From: Aminobacter aminovorans
Lineage (GTDB): Bacteria > Pseudomonadota > Alphaproteobacteria > Rhizobiales > Rhizobiaceae
Direction of reading: 5' to 3'
NCBI RefSeq assembly: GCF_900445235.1
Contig: NZ_UFSM01000001.1
Coordinates: forward strand, 3,115,501 to 3,179,500
DNA length: 64,000 nucleotides
The position numbers were made by a program, and so were the translations under genes. A model generated the notes under the pieces. It was given only the letters and a program-made list of their open reading frames with translations. It made no database searches and had not been told where the DNA came from. This document shows, piece after piece, positions 8,537 through 16,774 of the stretch; within the stretch, counting starts at the first letter, position 1; each line of letters begins with the position of its first letter.

Positions 8537-9292
8537 ATGTCGGATGGCCACAAGACTTCTGGGATGACGCGGCTGAGGAACTATTTCCTCACCGGTTTCA
8601 TCGTCTGCGCGCCGCTGGTGCTGACCATCTATATCGTCTGGTCGTTCATCGGCTGGGCCGACTCCTGGGTAAAGCCGTATATTCCGGCGAGCTACAATCC
8701 CGATACCTATCTGTCGATTCGGGTGCCGGGTTTCGGCCTGATCGTCGCCCTGGTGATGATCACGCTGATCGGTTTCCTGACGGCCAACTTCATCGGACGC
8801 GCCATCGTCGGATTCGGCGAGCGGCTCCTGAACAGGACCCCGCTGGTGCGCGGCCTGTACAAGACGCTGAAGCAGCTGTTCGAGACCGCGCTGTCGAACA
8901 AGAGCGACATGTTCCGGACCGTCGGCATGGTCGAATATCCGCGCAAGGGTGTCTGGTCGATCGTCTTCGTCGGCAATGAAAAGCGGACGGAGATCAACGA
9001 CAAGCTCGACAAGGAAGGCGACCCGCTGATTGCGGTGTTCATGCCGTGCACGCCCAATCCGACCACGGGATTCCTGATGTATGTGCATCGCTCCGAGGTC
9101 GTGCTGCTCGACATGAGCATCGAGGACGGCGCCAAGCTGATCGTCTCGGCTGGCCTTGTGGTGCCAGAACCGGCGCCGGGCGCAGCAGCCAAGAGCAAGG
9201 CGATCGAAGGGCCCATCGGCAACCCTCCTGCCGGCGCGCTGCCTCAGCCGGCCCTGAGCAAGCGCACGGCCTCGTCCCTGCCGAACACGTAA
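8537..9292 (+). CDS. DUF502 family membrane protein
   Basis: A 251-residue inner-membrane protein of the DUF502 family. There are two membrane segments near the N-terminus (FLTGFIVCAPLVLTIYIVWS and VPGFGLIVALVMITLIGFLT), then the conserved cytoplasmic part with RTPLVRGLYKTLKQL, SNKSDMFRTVGMVEYPRKG and FMPCTPNPTTGFLMYV. The function of the family is not known in bacteria. The Pro/Ala-rich tail from about residue 210 is unconserved-looking, and its last 49 bp overlap the 3' end of convergent recG. It follows glmS by 84 bp. Confidence 0.88.
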   Translation: MSDGHKTSGMTRLRNYFLTGFIVCAPLVLTIYIVWSFIGWADSWVKPYIPASYNPDTYLSIRVPGFGLIVALVMITLIGFLTANFIGRAIVGFGERLLNRTPLVRGLYKTLKQLFETALSNKSDMFRTVGMVEYPRKGVWSIVFVGNEKRTEINDKLDKEGDPLIAVFMPCTPNPTTGFLMYVHRSEVVLLDMSIEDGAKLIVSAGLVVPEPAPGAAAKSKAIEGPIGNPPAGALPQPALSKRTASSLPNT

Positions 9293-11352
9293 AGCAGCAG
9301 GCGCAACGCTTCCCCGCGTGGCGACACGAGCTCGGGATCGCGCGCAAGGATCAGGCGGGCGTCGTCGCGGGCGATCTCCAGCAGGTCGGCATGCGTCTCG
9401 ATGCGCGCGATCTGGAAGCCCGGTGTGCCGGACTGCCGCGTGCCCAGCAATTCGCCTTCGCCGCGCAGTTTCAGATCTTCTTCTGCGATGAGGAAACCGT
9501 CCTCGGTGTCCCGCATGACCGAAAGGCGGCGTTTTGCGGTTTCGCCGAGCGGGTCCTTGTAGAGCAGCACGCAGGAAGACGGTTTCGAACCGCGGCCGAC
9601 ACGGCCGCGCAGCTGGTGCAACTGGGCGAGGCCGAAGCGCTCGGCGTGCTCGATGACGATGATGGTGGCGTCGGGCACGTCGACGCCGACCTCGATGACG
9701 GTGGTGGCGATCAGCACACGCGTCTCGCTCTCCTTGAAGGCGCGCATCGCCTCGTCCTTCTCCGCACCCTTCATCCGGCCATGGACGAGGCCGATACGTT
9801 GGCCGAAGACCGGCTGTAGCGAGGCGAAACGATCCTCGGCAGACATCAGTTTTATCTCTTCGGATTCCTCGACCAGCGGGCAAATCCAGTAGACCTTCTG
9901 GCCGTCGGCCACGGCGTCGCGCATGCGGCCGACGAGTTCCTCCAAGCGCTCGAGCGGCATGGTGACGGTGCGGATCGGCTGTCGTCCGGCCGGCTTTTCG
10001 GTCAGCCGCGATACGTCCATGTCGCCGAAGGCGGTGAGCACCAGCGTGCGCGGGATCGGCGTCGCGGTCATGACCAGCATGTCCGGCGCCTGGCCCTTGG
10101 CGTTCATGGCGAGGCGCTGGTGCACACCGAAGCGATGCTGCTCGTCGATGACGGCGAGCGCCATGTCGCGGAAGGTGACGGTTTCTTGGAACAAAGCGTG
10201 GGTGCCGATGACGATGTCGATCTCACCGCTTTCGAGCCCGGCCAGCGTCTGGGCCCGGTCACGGCCCTTTTCGCGGCCGGTCAGCACGGCGACGCGCATG
10301 CCGACGCGCTCGGCCAGCGGAGTAATGGTCGCGAGATGCTGGCGGGCGAGGATCTCCGTTGGGGCCATCAGTGCGGCCTGGCCGCCGGCTTCGACGGCGC
10401 GGGCCATGGCCAGAAGTGCCACCACCGTCTTGCCCGAGCCGACGTCGCCCTGAAGCAGGCGCAGCATGCGCTCCGGCTTGGCGAGGTCGGCATCGATCTC
10501 TTCCAGCGCGGCCTGTTGCGAGCCGGTCAGTTGATAAGGTAGTGCCGCGCGGAGCGCGTTGACGAGGCGACCGTCGCCGGTCAGCGGCCGGCCATGCAGC
10601 TTGCGCACGCGGGCGCGGACGAGGGCGAGCGACACCTGGCCGGCAAGCAACTCGTCATAGGCGAGACGGCGCCAGGCGGCATTTTCGGGCGAGGCGTCGA
10701 TCGGATCGGCCGGATTGTGGACGCGCAGCAGCGCTGCCGCGAAACCGGGAAAACTCTGCCGGCGCATGACATCGGCGTCCAGCCACTCCGGCAAGACCGG
10801 CACCCGTTCGAGCGACTGGCCGATGGCGCGGCGCAGCACCTTGGCCGAAAGGCCCGCCGTCAGCGGGTAGACAGGTTCGACCAGCGGCAGCTTGTCGGCC
10901 TCGCTGGCAAGCGCGATGTGGTCGGGATGAACCATCGAGGGGCGGCCGTTGAACCACTCCATGCGGCCCGAGACGATGACATTCTCGCCCTCGGGCATCG
11001 CCTTTTCGAGATAGGCGGCATGCGCATGGAAGAAGGTAAGCGTGATCTCACCTGTGTCGTCATGGGCAAAGACGCGGTAGGGCGCAGAGCGGTTGCCGCG
11101 CGGCGCCGGCTGGTGGCGGTCGATGCGGACCTCCAGCGTGACGATGGCACCTTCGGCGGCGAGCGCGATACCAGGTCGGTTGCGGCGGTCGATGACGCTG
11201 TTGGGCAATATGAAAGCGAGGTCGCCGACGCGGGCGGACCGATCGCCGAGATCGGCAGGCACGACCTTCTCGATCAGCACGGCGACCTTCGGTCCGATGC
11301 CGGCGAGCGAAGTGATGGGGGAGAACAGGGGATCGAGAAGGGATGGACGCAT
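9244..11352 (-). CDS. recG: ATP-dependent DNA helicase RecG
   Basis: A 702-residue branched-DNA helicase that remodels stalled forks and Holliday-type junctions. The N-terminal wedge/OB domain covers about 1-250. The superfamily 2 motor has Walker A LLQGDVGSGKTVVAL, motif II VIDEQHRFGV, motif III MTATPIPRTL, and the motif VI region HQLRGRVGRG. The C-terminus has the RecG TRG-like helical hairpin region (SVMRDTEDGFLIAEEDL, GELLGTRQSG). It is transcribed divergently from sdhE, 92 bp away. Its last codons overlap the convergent DUF502 gene by 49 bp. Confidence 0.96.
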   Translation of the reverse strand: MRPSLLDPLFSPITSLAGIGPKVAVLIEKVVPADLGDRSARVGDLAFILPNSVIDRRNRPGIALAAEGAIVTLEVRIDRHQPAPRGNRSAPYRVFAHDDTGEITLTFFHAHAAYLEKAMPEGENVIVSGRMEWFNGRPSMVHPDHIALASEADKLPLVEPVYPLTAGLSAKVLRRAIGQSLERVPVLPEWLDADVMRRQSFPGFAAALLRVHNPADPIDASPENAAWRRLAYDELLAGQVSLALVRARVRKLHGRPLTGDGRLVNALRAALPYQLTGSQQAALEEIDADLAKPERMLRLLQGDVGSGKTVVALLAMARAVEAGGQAALMAPTEILARQHLATITPLAERVGMRVAVLTGREKGRDRAQTLAGLESGEIDIVIGTHALFQETVTFRDMALAVIDEQHRFGVHQRLAMNAKGQAPDMLVMTATPIPRTLVLTAFGDMDVSRLTEKPAGRQPIRTVTMPLERLEELVGRMRDAVADGQKVYWICPLVEESEEIKLMSAEDRFASLQPVFGQRIGLVHGRMKGAEKDEAMRAFKESETRVLIATTVIEVGVDVPDATIIVIEHAERFGLAQLHQLRGRVGRGSKPSSCVLLYKDPLGETAKRRLSVMRDTEDGFLIAEEDLKLRGEGELLGTRQSGTPGFQIARIETHADLLEIARDDARLILARDPELVSPRGEALRLLLYVFGRDEAVRLLRAG

Positions 11353-11444
11353 CGTGTCAGCTTATGCGCTGCTGCAGCCTGGGCAAAGGCTGACATCGCC
11401 GGCTATCCACGCTATATGCGCCTCGACATCAGAGGATTGCTGAC

Positions 11445-11732
11445 ATGACCGGATCGACACGCTCGAGCGAAGGGCTTGATACGCGCAGGCGCAAGCTGCT
11501 GTTCCGCTCCTGGCATCGCGGCATGCGCGAGATGGACCTGATCCTCGGCAGTTTCGCCGATGCCAACATCGACAGGCTGAGCGATACCGAGCTCGACCAC
11601 TACGAGGTGCTGCTCGACATTACCGACAAGGAGCTGCTGTCGTGGATCATCGGCGAACATCCGGTGCCGGCTGAAGTCGACCATGACGTCTACCGCCAGA
11701 TCGTGGCATCGCGCGGCGCGTTCACAGCTTGA
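11445..11732 (+). CDS. sdhE: FAD assembly factor SdhE (succinate dehydrogenase flavinylation)
   Basis: A 95-residue protein of the SdhE/YgfY/Sdh5 family, which attaches FAD covalently to the succinate dehydrogenase flavoprotein. The signature RRKLLFRSWHRGMREMDLIL contains the essential Arg-Gly pair (RGMRE), followed by the helical SDTELDHYEVLLDITDKELLSWI. It lies 8 bp upstream of mfd on the same strand and divergent from recG. The recG-sdhE-mfd order is, from memory, common in rhizobia. Confidence 0.93.
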   Translation: MTGSTRSSEGLDTRRRKLLFRSWHRGMREMDLILGSFADANIDRLSDTELDHYEVLLDITDKELLSWIIGEHPVPAEVDHDVYRQIVASRGAFTA

Positions 11733-11740
11733 GTGGAATC

Positions 11741-14700
11741 ATGAGCCTGACCAAAGCAATCGGCCTGCCCAAGGGTCGCGCCGGACAGTTCATCGTCGAC
11801 GGCGTCGCGGACGGCTACGAGGCCTTCGCGCTCGCCATTGCGGCAGCCGAGACGGCGCCCGACAGGCCGCTGCTGTTTGTCGCGCGCGACGGCCAGCGGC
11901 TGCCGCAAATCGTCGAAGCGCTGGCTTTCGTCGCGCCCGACCTGCCGGTGCTCGAACTGCCGGCCTGGGACTGCCTGCCATACGACCGCGTGTCGCCGGG
12001 ATCGGACACGGCCGCGCGCCGGCTTGATGCACTGGCGGCGATGATCACATTGAGGAAAGAGCCGCACCGGGCGATCGTGCTGACGACTGCCAATGCGCTT
12101 TTGCAGCGTGTGCCTCCGTCTGCGGCCATTGAAGCGCAGGAATTCCGTGCCAAGCCGGGCAATCAGGTCGAGATGAACGGCCTGGTGGCGCGACTCGAGC
12201 GGGCGGGCTTCGAGCGTGTGCCGACGGTCCGCGGCGTCGGCGAATTCGCCGTACGCGGCGGCATCCTCGACCTCTACGCGCCAGGTGCTGCGGATGCGCT
12301 GCGGCTCGACTTTTTCGGCGACACGCTGGAGACGATCCGCGCCTTCGACGTCGCCAGCCAACGCACGATAGGCAGCCGCAACCAGGTGGTGCTGCAGGCG
12401 ATGAGCGAAGTGGCGCTGACGCCCGAGACGATCAGCAAGTTCCGCCGCAGCTACATCGAGGCCTTTGGCGCGCCGTCACGCGACGATGCGCTTTATGCGG
12501 CGGTCAGCGAAGGCCGGCGTTTTGCCGGCATGGAGCATTGGCTGCCCTTCTATTATTCGCATCTCGAAACGATCTTCGACTATCTGCCTGACGCACCCGT
12601 GGTGTTCGACCATCTGGCCCGCGAGGCTTTGGGCGAGCGCCATGCGCTGATCCTCGATCACTACGATTCCCGGCGCAAACAGGGTGAAGGCAAGGGCCTC
12701 AAGGACGCCGTGCCCTACAAGCCCGTGGCGCCTGATCAGATGTATCTGTCGCCCGAAGAGGTGTTCACTGCGCTAGCCGACCAGGTCAACGCTGAGCTTA
12801 CGCCGTTCGACACGCCGTTTTCGAGCGGACGCAAGGTGCTGCACGCCGGTTCGCATGCCGGCCGCAGCTTTGCCGAGGAACGCGCCGACCCCAATGCCAA
12901 CGTCTTTGACGTGGTGGCCCGGCACATTGCCGACCAGCGGGCGGCCAAGCGCCGCGTCGTCGTCGCCGGCTGGACCGAAGGCTCGCTCGACCGACTGACG
13001 CAGATCCTCGACGAGCACGAACTCGGCAACCTCAAGCGGGTGGCGAATCTGGCTGAGGTCGAAGCGCTGAAGCCGGGCGAAGCGGGCCTCGCGGTGCTGC
13101 CGATCGAGGCCGGCTTCGAGTCCGGCGACCTCGTCGTCGTTGCCGAGCAGGACATACTCGGCGACCGGTTGATCCGGCGCTCGAAGAAGCGCAAGCGCGC
13201 CGCCGACTTCATCGCCGAGGCGTCGTCGCTGTCGTCGGGCGACATCGTCGTCCACGCCGACCACGGCATCGGACGCTTTGTCGGACTCAAGACCATCGAG
13301 GCGGCCGGCGCGCCGCATGACTGCCTTGAAATCCATTATGCCTCCGACGGCCGCCTGTTCCTGCCGGTCGAGAACATCGAGCTTCTGTCGCGCTATGGCT
13401 CCGACTCGGCCGAGGCCCAGCTCGACAAGCTAGGCGGCGGCGCCTGGCAGTCGCGCAAGGCCAAGCTCAAGCGGCGCCTGCTGGAGATGGCCGGCCAACT
13501 GATCAAGCTTGCCGCCGAACGGCATATGCGCGAAGCGCCGGCGATGAACCCGCCTGACGGCGTCTATGGCGAATTCGCGGCGCGGTTCCCCTATGAGGAG
13601 ACCGACGACCAGCAGAGCGCCATCGACTCGGTGATGGAGGACCTTGGCGCCGGCAAGCCGATGGACCGCCTGATCTGCGGCGACGTCGGCTTTGGAAAAA
13701 CCGAGGTTGCCCTCCGTGCGGCCTTCATCGCCGCCATGGAAGGTTTCCAGGTCGCGGTGGTTGTGCCGACGACGCTGTTGTCGCGCCAACATTTCAAGAC
13801 CTTCTCACAGCGCTTCGCCGGCCTGCCGGTCAAGGTGCGGCAAGCCTCCAGGCTTGTCGGCACCAAGGAACTGGCCGAGACCAAGCAAGGCATCGCCGAC
13901 GGCACGGTCGACATCGTCGTCGGCACACATGCGCTGCTGGGCTCGTCGATACAGTTCAAGAACCTCGGGCTGCTGATCATCGACGAAGAGCAGCATTTTG
14001 GCGTCAAGCACAAGGAACGGCTCAAGGAGCTGAAGAGCGACGTGCACGTGCTGACGCTGTCGGCGACGCCGATCCCGCGTACGCTGCAGCTGGCGCTGAC
14101 GGGGGTGCGCGAACTGTCATTGATCGCCACGCCGCCGGTTGACCGCATGGCGGTGCGCAGCTTCATCTCGCCCTTCGACCCATTGGTCATCCGCGAGACG
14201 CTGCTGCGCGAGCGCTATCGCGGCGGCCACAGCTTCTATGTCGTGCCGCGCATCGCCGATCTTGCCGAAATTCATCAGTTCCTGCAGGAATCGGTGCCTG
14301 AGCTGAAGGTGGCGGTGGCGCATGGGCAGATGCCGCCAGGCGAGCTCGACGACATCATGAACGCCTTCTATGACGGCCAGTACGACGTGCTGCTGTCGAC
14401 GACCATCGTCGAATCGGGCCTCGACATTCCAACTGCCAACACGCTGATCGTGCACCGCGCCGACATGTTCGGCCTAGCCCAGCTCTACCAGCTGCGCGGG
14501 CGTGTCGGCCGTTCCAAGGTGCGCGCCTATGCGCTGTTCACGCTGCCGGCCAACCGGACGCTGACGGCGACTGCCGACCGCAGGCTCAAGGTGCTGCAGT
14601 CGCTCGACACGCTGGGCGCCGGCTTCCAGCTTGCCAGCCACGACCTTGATATCCGCGGTGCCGGCAACCTTCTGGGCGAGGAGCAGTCGGGTCATATCAA

Positions 14701-15241
14701 GGAGGTCGGCTTCGAACTTTACCAGCAGATGCTGGAAGAGGCGGTGGCCGAACTGCGCGGCAGCGGCGAGGCGATCGACACCGGCTGGTCGCCACTGATC
14801 GCGGTCGGCACGGCGGTGATGATTCCGGAAAGCTATGTGCCGGACCTGCAGCTCAGGCTGGCGCTCTACCGTCGACTTGGCGATCTCGAAAACACCGAGG
14901 AGATCGACGGCTTCGGCGCCGAGCTCATCGACCGCTTCGGGCCGCTGCCGGAAGAGGTCAAGCACTTGCTCAAGATCGTCTTCATCAAGGCTTTGTGCCG
15001 CAAGGCCAATGTCGAGAAGCTGGATGCCGGGCCGAAGGGCGTGGTGGTGCAGTTCCGCAAGAAGGAGTTCGCCAATCCGGCGGGTCTGGTGCGCTACATC
15101 GCCGAGCAGGGTTCGCTGGCCAAGATCAGGCCGGACCACTCGGTGGTGTTCGCTCGCGACTGGCCGAACCCGGAAAAGCGCCTGGCCGGCTCGGCCGTCA
15201 TCATGACGCAACTGGCCAAGCTCGCCGAACAGGCAGCTTGA
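11741..15241 (+). CDS. mfd: Transcription-repair coupling factor Mfd
   Basis: A 1166-residue SF2 translocase that pushes stalled RNA polymerase off DNA lesions and recruits UvrA. The UvrB-like N-terminal module covers about 1-350. The RNA-polymerase-interacting domain follows at about 480-560 (GDIVVHADHGIGRFVGL, HYASDGRLFLPVENIELLSRY). The motor has Walker A LICGDVGFGKTEVALRAA, motif II LLIIDEEQHFG, SATPIPRTLQLALTG and QLRGRVGRS; the C-terminal TRCF/D7 domain completes it. ATG at 11741 is preferred over an in-frame TTG at 11729 that overlaps the sdhE stop; GAGTGG precedes the ATG. Confidence 0.97.
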   Translation: MSLTKAIGLPKGRAGQFIVDGVADGYEAFALAIAAAETAPDRPLLFVARDGQRLPQIVEALAFVAPDLPVLELPAWDCLPYDRVSPGSDTAARRLDALAAMITLRKEPHRAIVLTTANALLQRVPPSAAIEAQEFRAKPGNQVEMNGLVARLERAGFERVPTVRGVGEFAVRGGILDLYAPGAADALRLDFFGDTLETIRAFDVASQRTIGSRNQVVLQAMSEVALTPETISKFRRSYIEAFGAPSRDDALYAAVSEGRRFAGMEHWLPFYYSHLETIFDYLPDAPVVFDHLAREALGERHALILDHYDSRRKQGEGKGLKDAVPYKPVAPDQMYLSPEEVFTALADQVNAELTPFDTPFSSGRKVLHAGSHAGRSFAEERADPNANVFDVVARHIADQRAAKRRVVVAGWTEGSLDRLTQILDEHELGNLKRVANLAEVEALKPGEAGLAVLPIEAGFESGDLVVVAEQDILGDRLIRRSKKRKRAADFIAEASSLSSGDIVVHADHGIGRFVGLKTIEAAGAPHDCLEIHYASDGRLFLPVENIELLSRYGSDSAEAQLDKLGGGAWQSRKAKLKRRLLEMAGQLIKLAAERHMREAPAMNPPDGVYGEFAARFPYEETDDQQSAIDSVMEDLGAGKPMDRLICGDVGFGKTEVALRAAFIAAMEGFQVAVVVPTTLLSRQHFKTFSQRFAGLPVKVRQASRLVGTKELAETKQGIADGTVDIVVGTHALLGSSIQFKNLGLLIIDEEQHFGVKHKERLKELKSDVHVLTLSATPIPRTLQLALTGVRELSLIATPPVDRMAVRSFISPFDPLVIRETLLRERYRGGHSFYVVPRIADLAEIHQFLQESVPELKVAVAHGQMPPGELDDIMNAFYDGQYDVLLSTTIVESGLDIPTANTLIVHRADMFGLAQLYQLRGRVGRSKVRAYALFTLPANRTLTATADRRLKVLQSLDTLGAGFQLASHDLDIRGAGNLLGEEQSGHIKEVGFELYQQMLEEAVAELRGSGEAIDTGWSPLIAVGTAVMIPESYVPDLQLRLALYRRLGDLENTEEIDGFGAELIDRFGPLPEEVKHLLKIVFIKALCRKANVEKLDAGPKGVVVQFRKKEFANPAGLVRYIAEQGSLAKIRPDHSVVFARDWPNPEKRLAGSAVIMTQLAKLAEQAA

Positions 15242-15264
15242 GGCGCCGAGCGCCTGGATAGGCA

Positions 15265-15290
15265 CCGGCATCGCCAGGACGCGATGCCGG
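15265..15290. terminator. Hairpin between convergent mfd and GNAT gene
   Basis: CCGGCATCGC-CAGGAC-GCGATGCCGG is a perfect 10-bp stem located 23 bp after mfd and 18 bp from the end of the convergent GNAT gene. It lacks a T-run, so it may be a weak or rho-assisted terminator. Confidence 0.5.
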
Positions 15291-15308
15291 AGAAGCCGTT
15301 GGATTGGA

Positions 15309-15776
15309 TCAGGTGTCCGTAAGACGCAAAGTCATGTCCCAGCGGTCCAGCCCTGGCGCGAAACCATCGGGCGTGACTTTCGAGGCGGTGAAGCCGAATT
15401 TCTCATAGAAGCCGTGGGTGTGTTGGCTCGTGTCCAGGATCAGTTCTGCGATGCCAGGGATAGCTCGTGCCTGCGCCAATCTGGTCTGCGTCAGTCTGGT
15501 CCCCAGACCCCGTCCGTGAAACGCCCTGTCGACCATCCCCCACGCCAAACTGGCGCGCTTGCGTTCTGGCTCGACCGACAGCCCGCCACAGGCGATGACC
15601 GAGCCATGGTGTGTGAGCACCAGATAGGGCCAACCTTCGGTATCGATGCTTTCCAGAAATTGGCAAAAGTCCGCGCGCTCTTCCGGTGCAAAGAAGGTCG
15701 GCACGTTGCTGTCGAATATCGCCAGGCAGGCGGCAAAGTCTTCGGCCACGTAGGGCCGGGATGTTATGTCGTCCAT
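15309..15776 (-). CDS. GNAT-family N-acetyltransferase
   Basis: A 155-residue acetyl-CoA-dependent acetyltransferase. The GNAT core is visible as WGMVDRAFHGRGLGTRLTQT (acetyl-CoA pyrophosphate loop of the form R/Q-x-x-G-x-G/A; here HGRGLGT) and the motif B region ILDTSQHTHGFYEKFGF. The acceptor substrate cannot be inferred. It is convergent with mfd and has no operon partner. Confidence 0.88.
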   Translation of the reverse strand: MDDITSRPYVAEDFAACLAIFDSNVPTFFAPEERADFCQFLESIDTEGWPYLVLTHHGSVIACGGLSVEPERKRASLAWGMVDRAFHGRGLGTRLTQTRLAQARAIPGIAELILDTSQHTHGFYEKFGFTASKVTPDGFAPGLDRWDMTLRLTDT

Positions 15777-15990
15777 TGCCTAAATTGCCTCGAAGGATCG
15801 CGGTTGTTTGCGCAGCCCAATTGCTGTTTCGGGCCAAGAGTGGCCTTAGCAGGCGATGGGTGTGGCGCTCACGCGTCGTCGCGAAGGCTCTTGGCCGCTC
15901 CATGCCGTGACGTCGATGAAGCCATTAGGGCCCAATGCCGGCGCCACGGACACTGGCGCTCCATCGCCGGCACTGCTCATCGCCTACACG

Positions 15991-16025
15991 AAAAAAGCCC
16001 CGATCGCCGAAGCGAAGGGGCCTTT
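15991..16025 (-). terminator. Terminator of the DsbA-like gene
   Basis: On the minus strand a GGCCCC arm and a GGGGC arm flank a 15-nt loop, followed by a run of six T residues. It lies 44 bp after the stop codon of the FrnE-like gene. Confidence 0.75.
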
Positions 16026-16068
16026 GGATACTTTGTATCACACTCTCCGGCGCAGCGGCCGAGCGGGC

Positions 16069-16746
16069 TTAGTTGAGCGTCGGCTCGCCGGCAGTCTTTT
16101 CGGCTGCGACCTGGCGAATGGCATCGGCCAGAGTGGCCGAGTCCTGGGCACCCATAACGGCGTATTTGCCGTCGAGCAGGAAGCAAGGCACGCCGGTGAT
16201 CCCCATGCGCGAGGCGGTGACGATCTCGTTGGTGACGTCGTCGCGGTCGGCATCGGTGGCGAGCAGCGATTCGACCACTGCCGTATCCATGCCGGCCTCA
16301 CGCGCCGCTTCGACCAGCACGGCATGGTCGCCGATGTTCTTGCCCTGCTCGAAATAGAGGCTGAACAGCGAACGCGCGAGCTTGTCCTGAACGCCGTATC
16401 CCGATGCCGCCGCCCAGCGGATGAGGCGATGGGCGTCGAGCGTGTTGGGGGCGACGGTGATGGCGTCGAAATCGAAAGAGATGCCCTCGATCGCGCCCAG
16501 CGAGACCAGGTTGGCGTGGACTTGCTTCAGCCGGTTCTCGTCGTTGAACTTCGCCAGCATGTAAGCCTTGCGCTCCTTGCCCTCCGGCGGGATGGTCGGA
16601 TCAAGCTGGAACGGGCGCCAATGCACCTCGGCCTTGATGTCGGCCAGGCTGGCGAGGGCGTTTTCGAGGCGCTTCATGCCGAGAAAACACCACGGGCAGA
16701 CGACATCCGAGACGACGTCGATGGTGATCCGGTTCTGTTCAGTCAT
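16069..16746 (-). CDS. DsbA family oxidoreductase (FrnE-like)
   Basis: A 225-residue cytoplasmic thioredoxin-fold protein of the FrnE/2-hydroxychromene-2-carboxylate isomerase group. The active-site CPWC is at residues 17-20 (VVCPWCFLGMKRL), an alpha-helical insertion follows (about 60-170), and the cis-Pro segment GITGVPCFLLDGKYAVMGAQ completes the fold; this segment carries a third Cys. No signal peptide is present, so it is not a periplasmic DsbA. FrnE-type proteins act as thiol oxidoreductases or isomerases; the substrate is unknown. It is on the same strand as the solute-binding protein gene 28 bp upstream and could share its transcript. Confidence 0.88.
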   Translation of the reverse strand: MTEQNRITIDVVSDVVCPWCFLGMKRLENALASLADIKAEVHWRPFQLDPTIPPEGKERKAYMLAKFNDENRLKQVHANLVSLGAIEGISFDFDAITVAPNTLDAHRLIRWAAASGYGVQDKLARSLFSLYFEQGKNIGDHAVLVEAAREAGMDTAVVESLLATDADRDDVTNEIVTASRMGITGVPCFLLDGKYAVMGAQDSATLADAIRQVAAEKTAGEPTLN

Positions 16747-16774
16747 GGAAAAGTCCTTAGCTCAGCAGTTCGAT

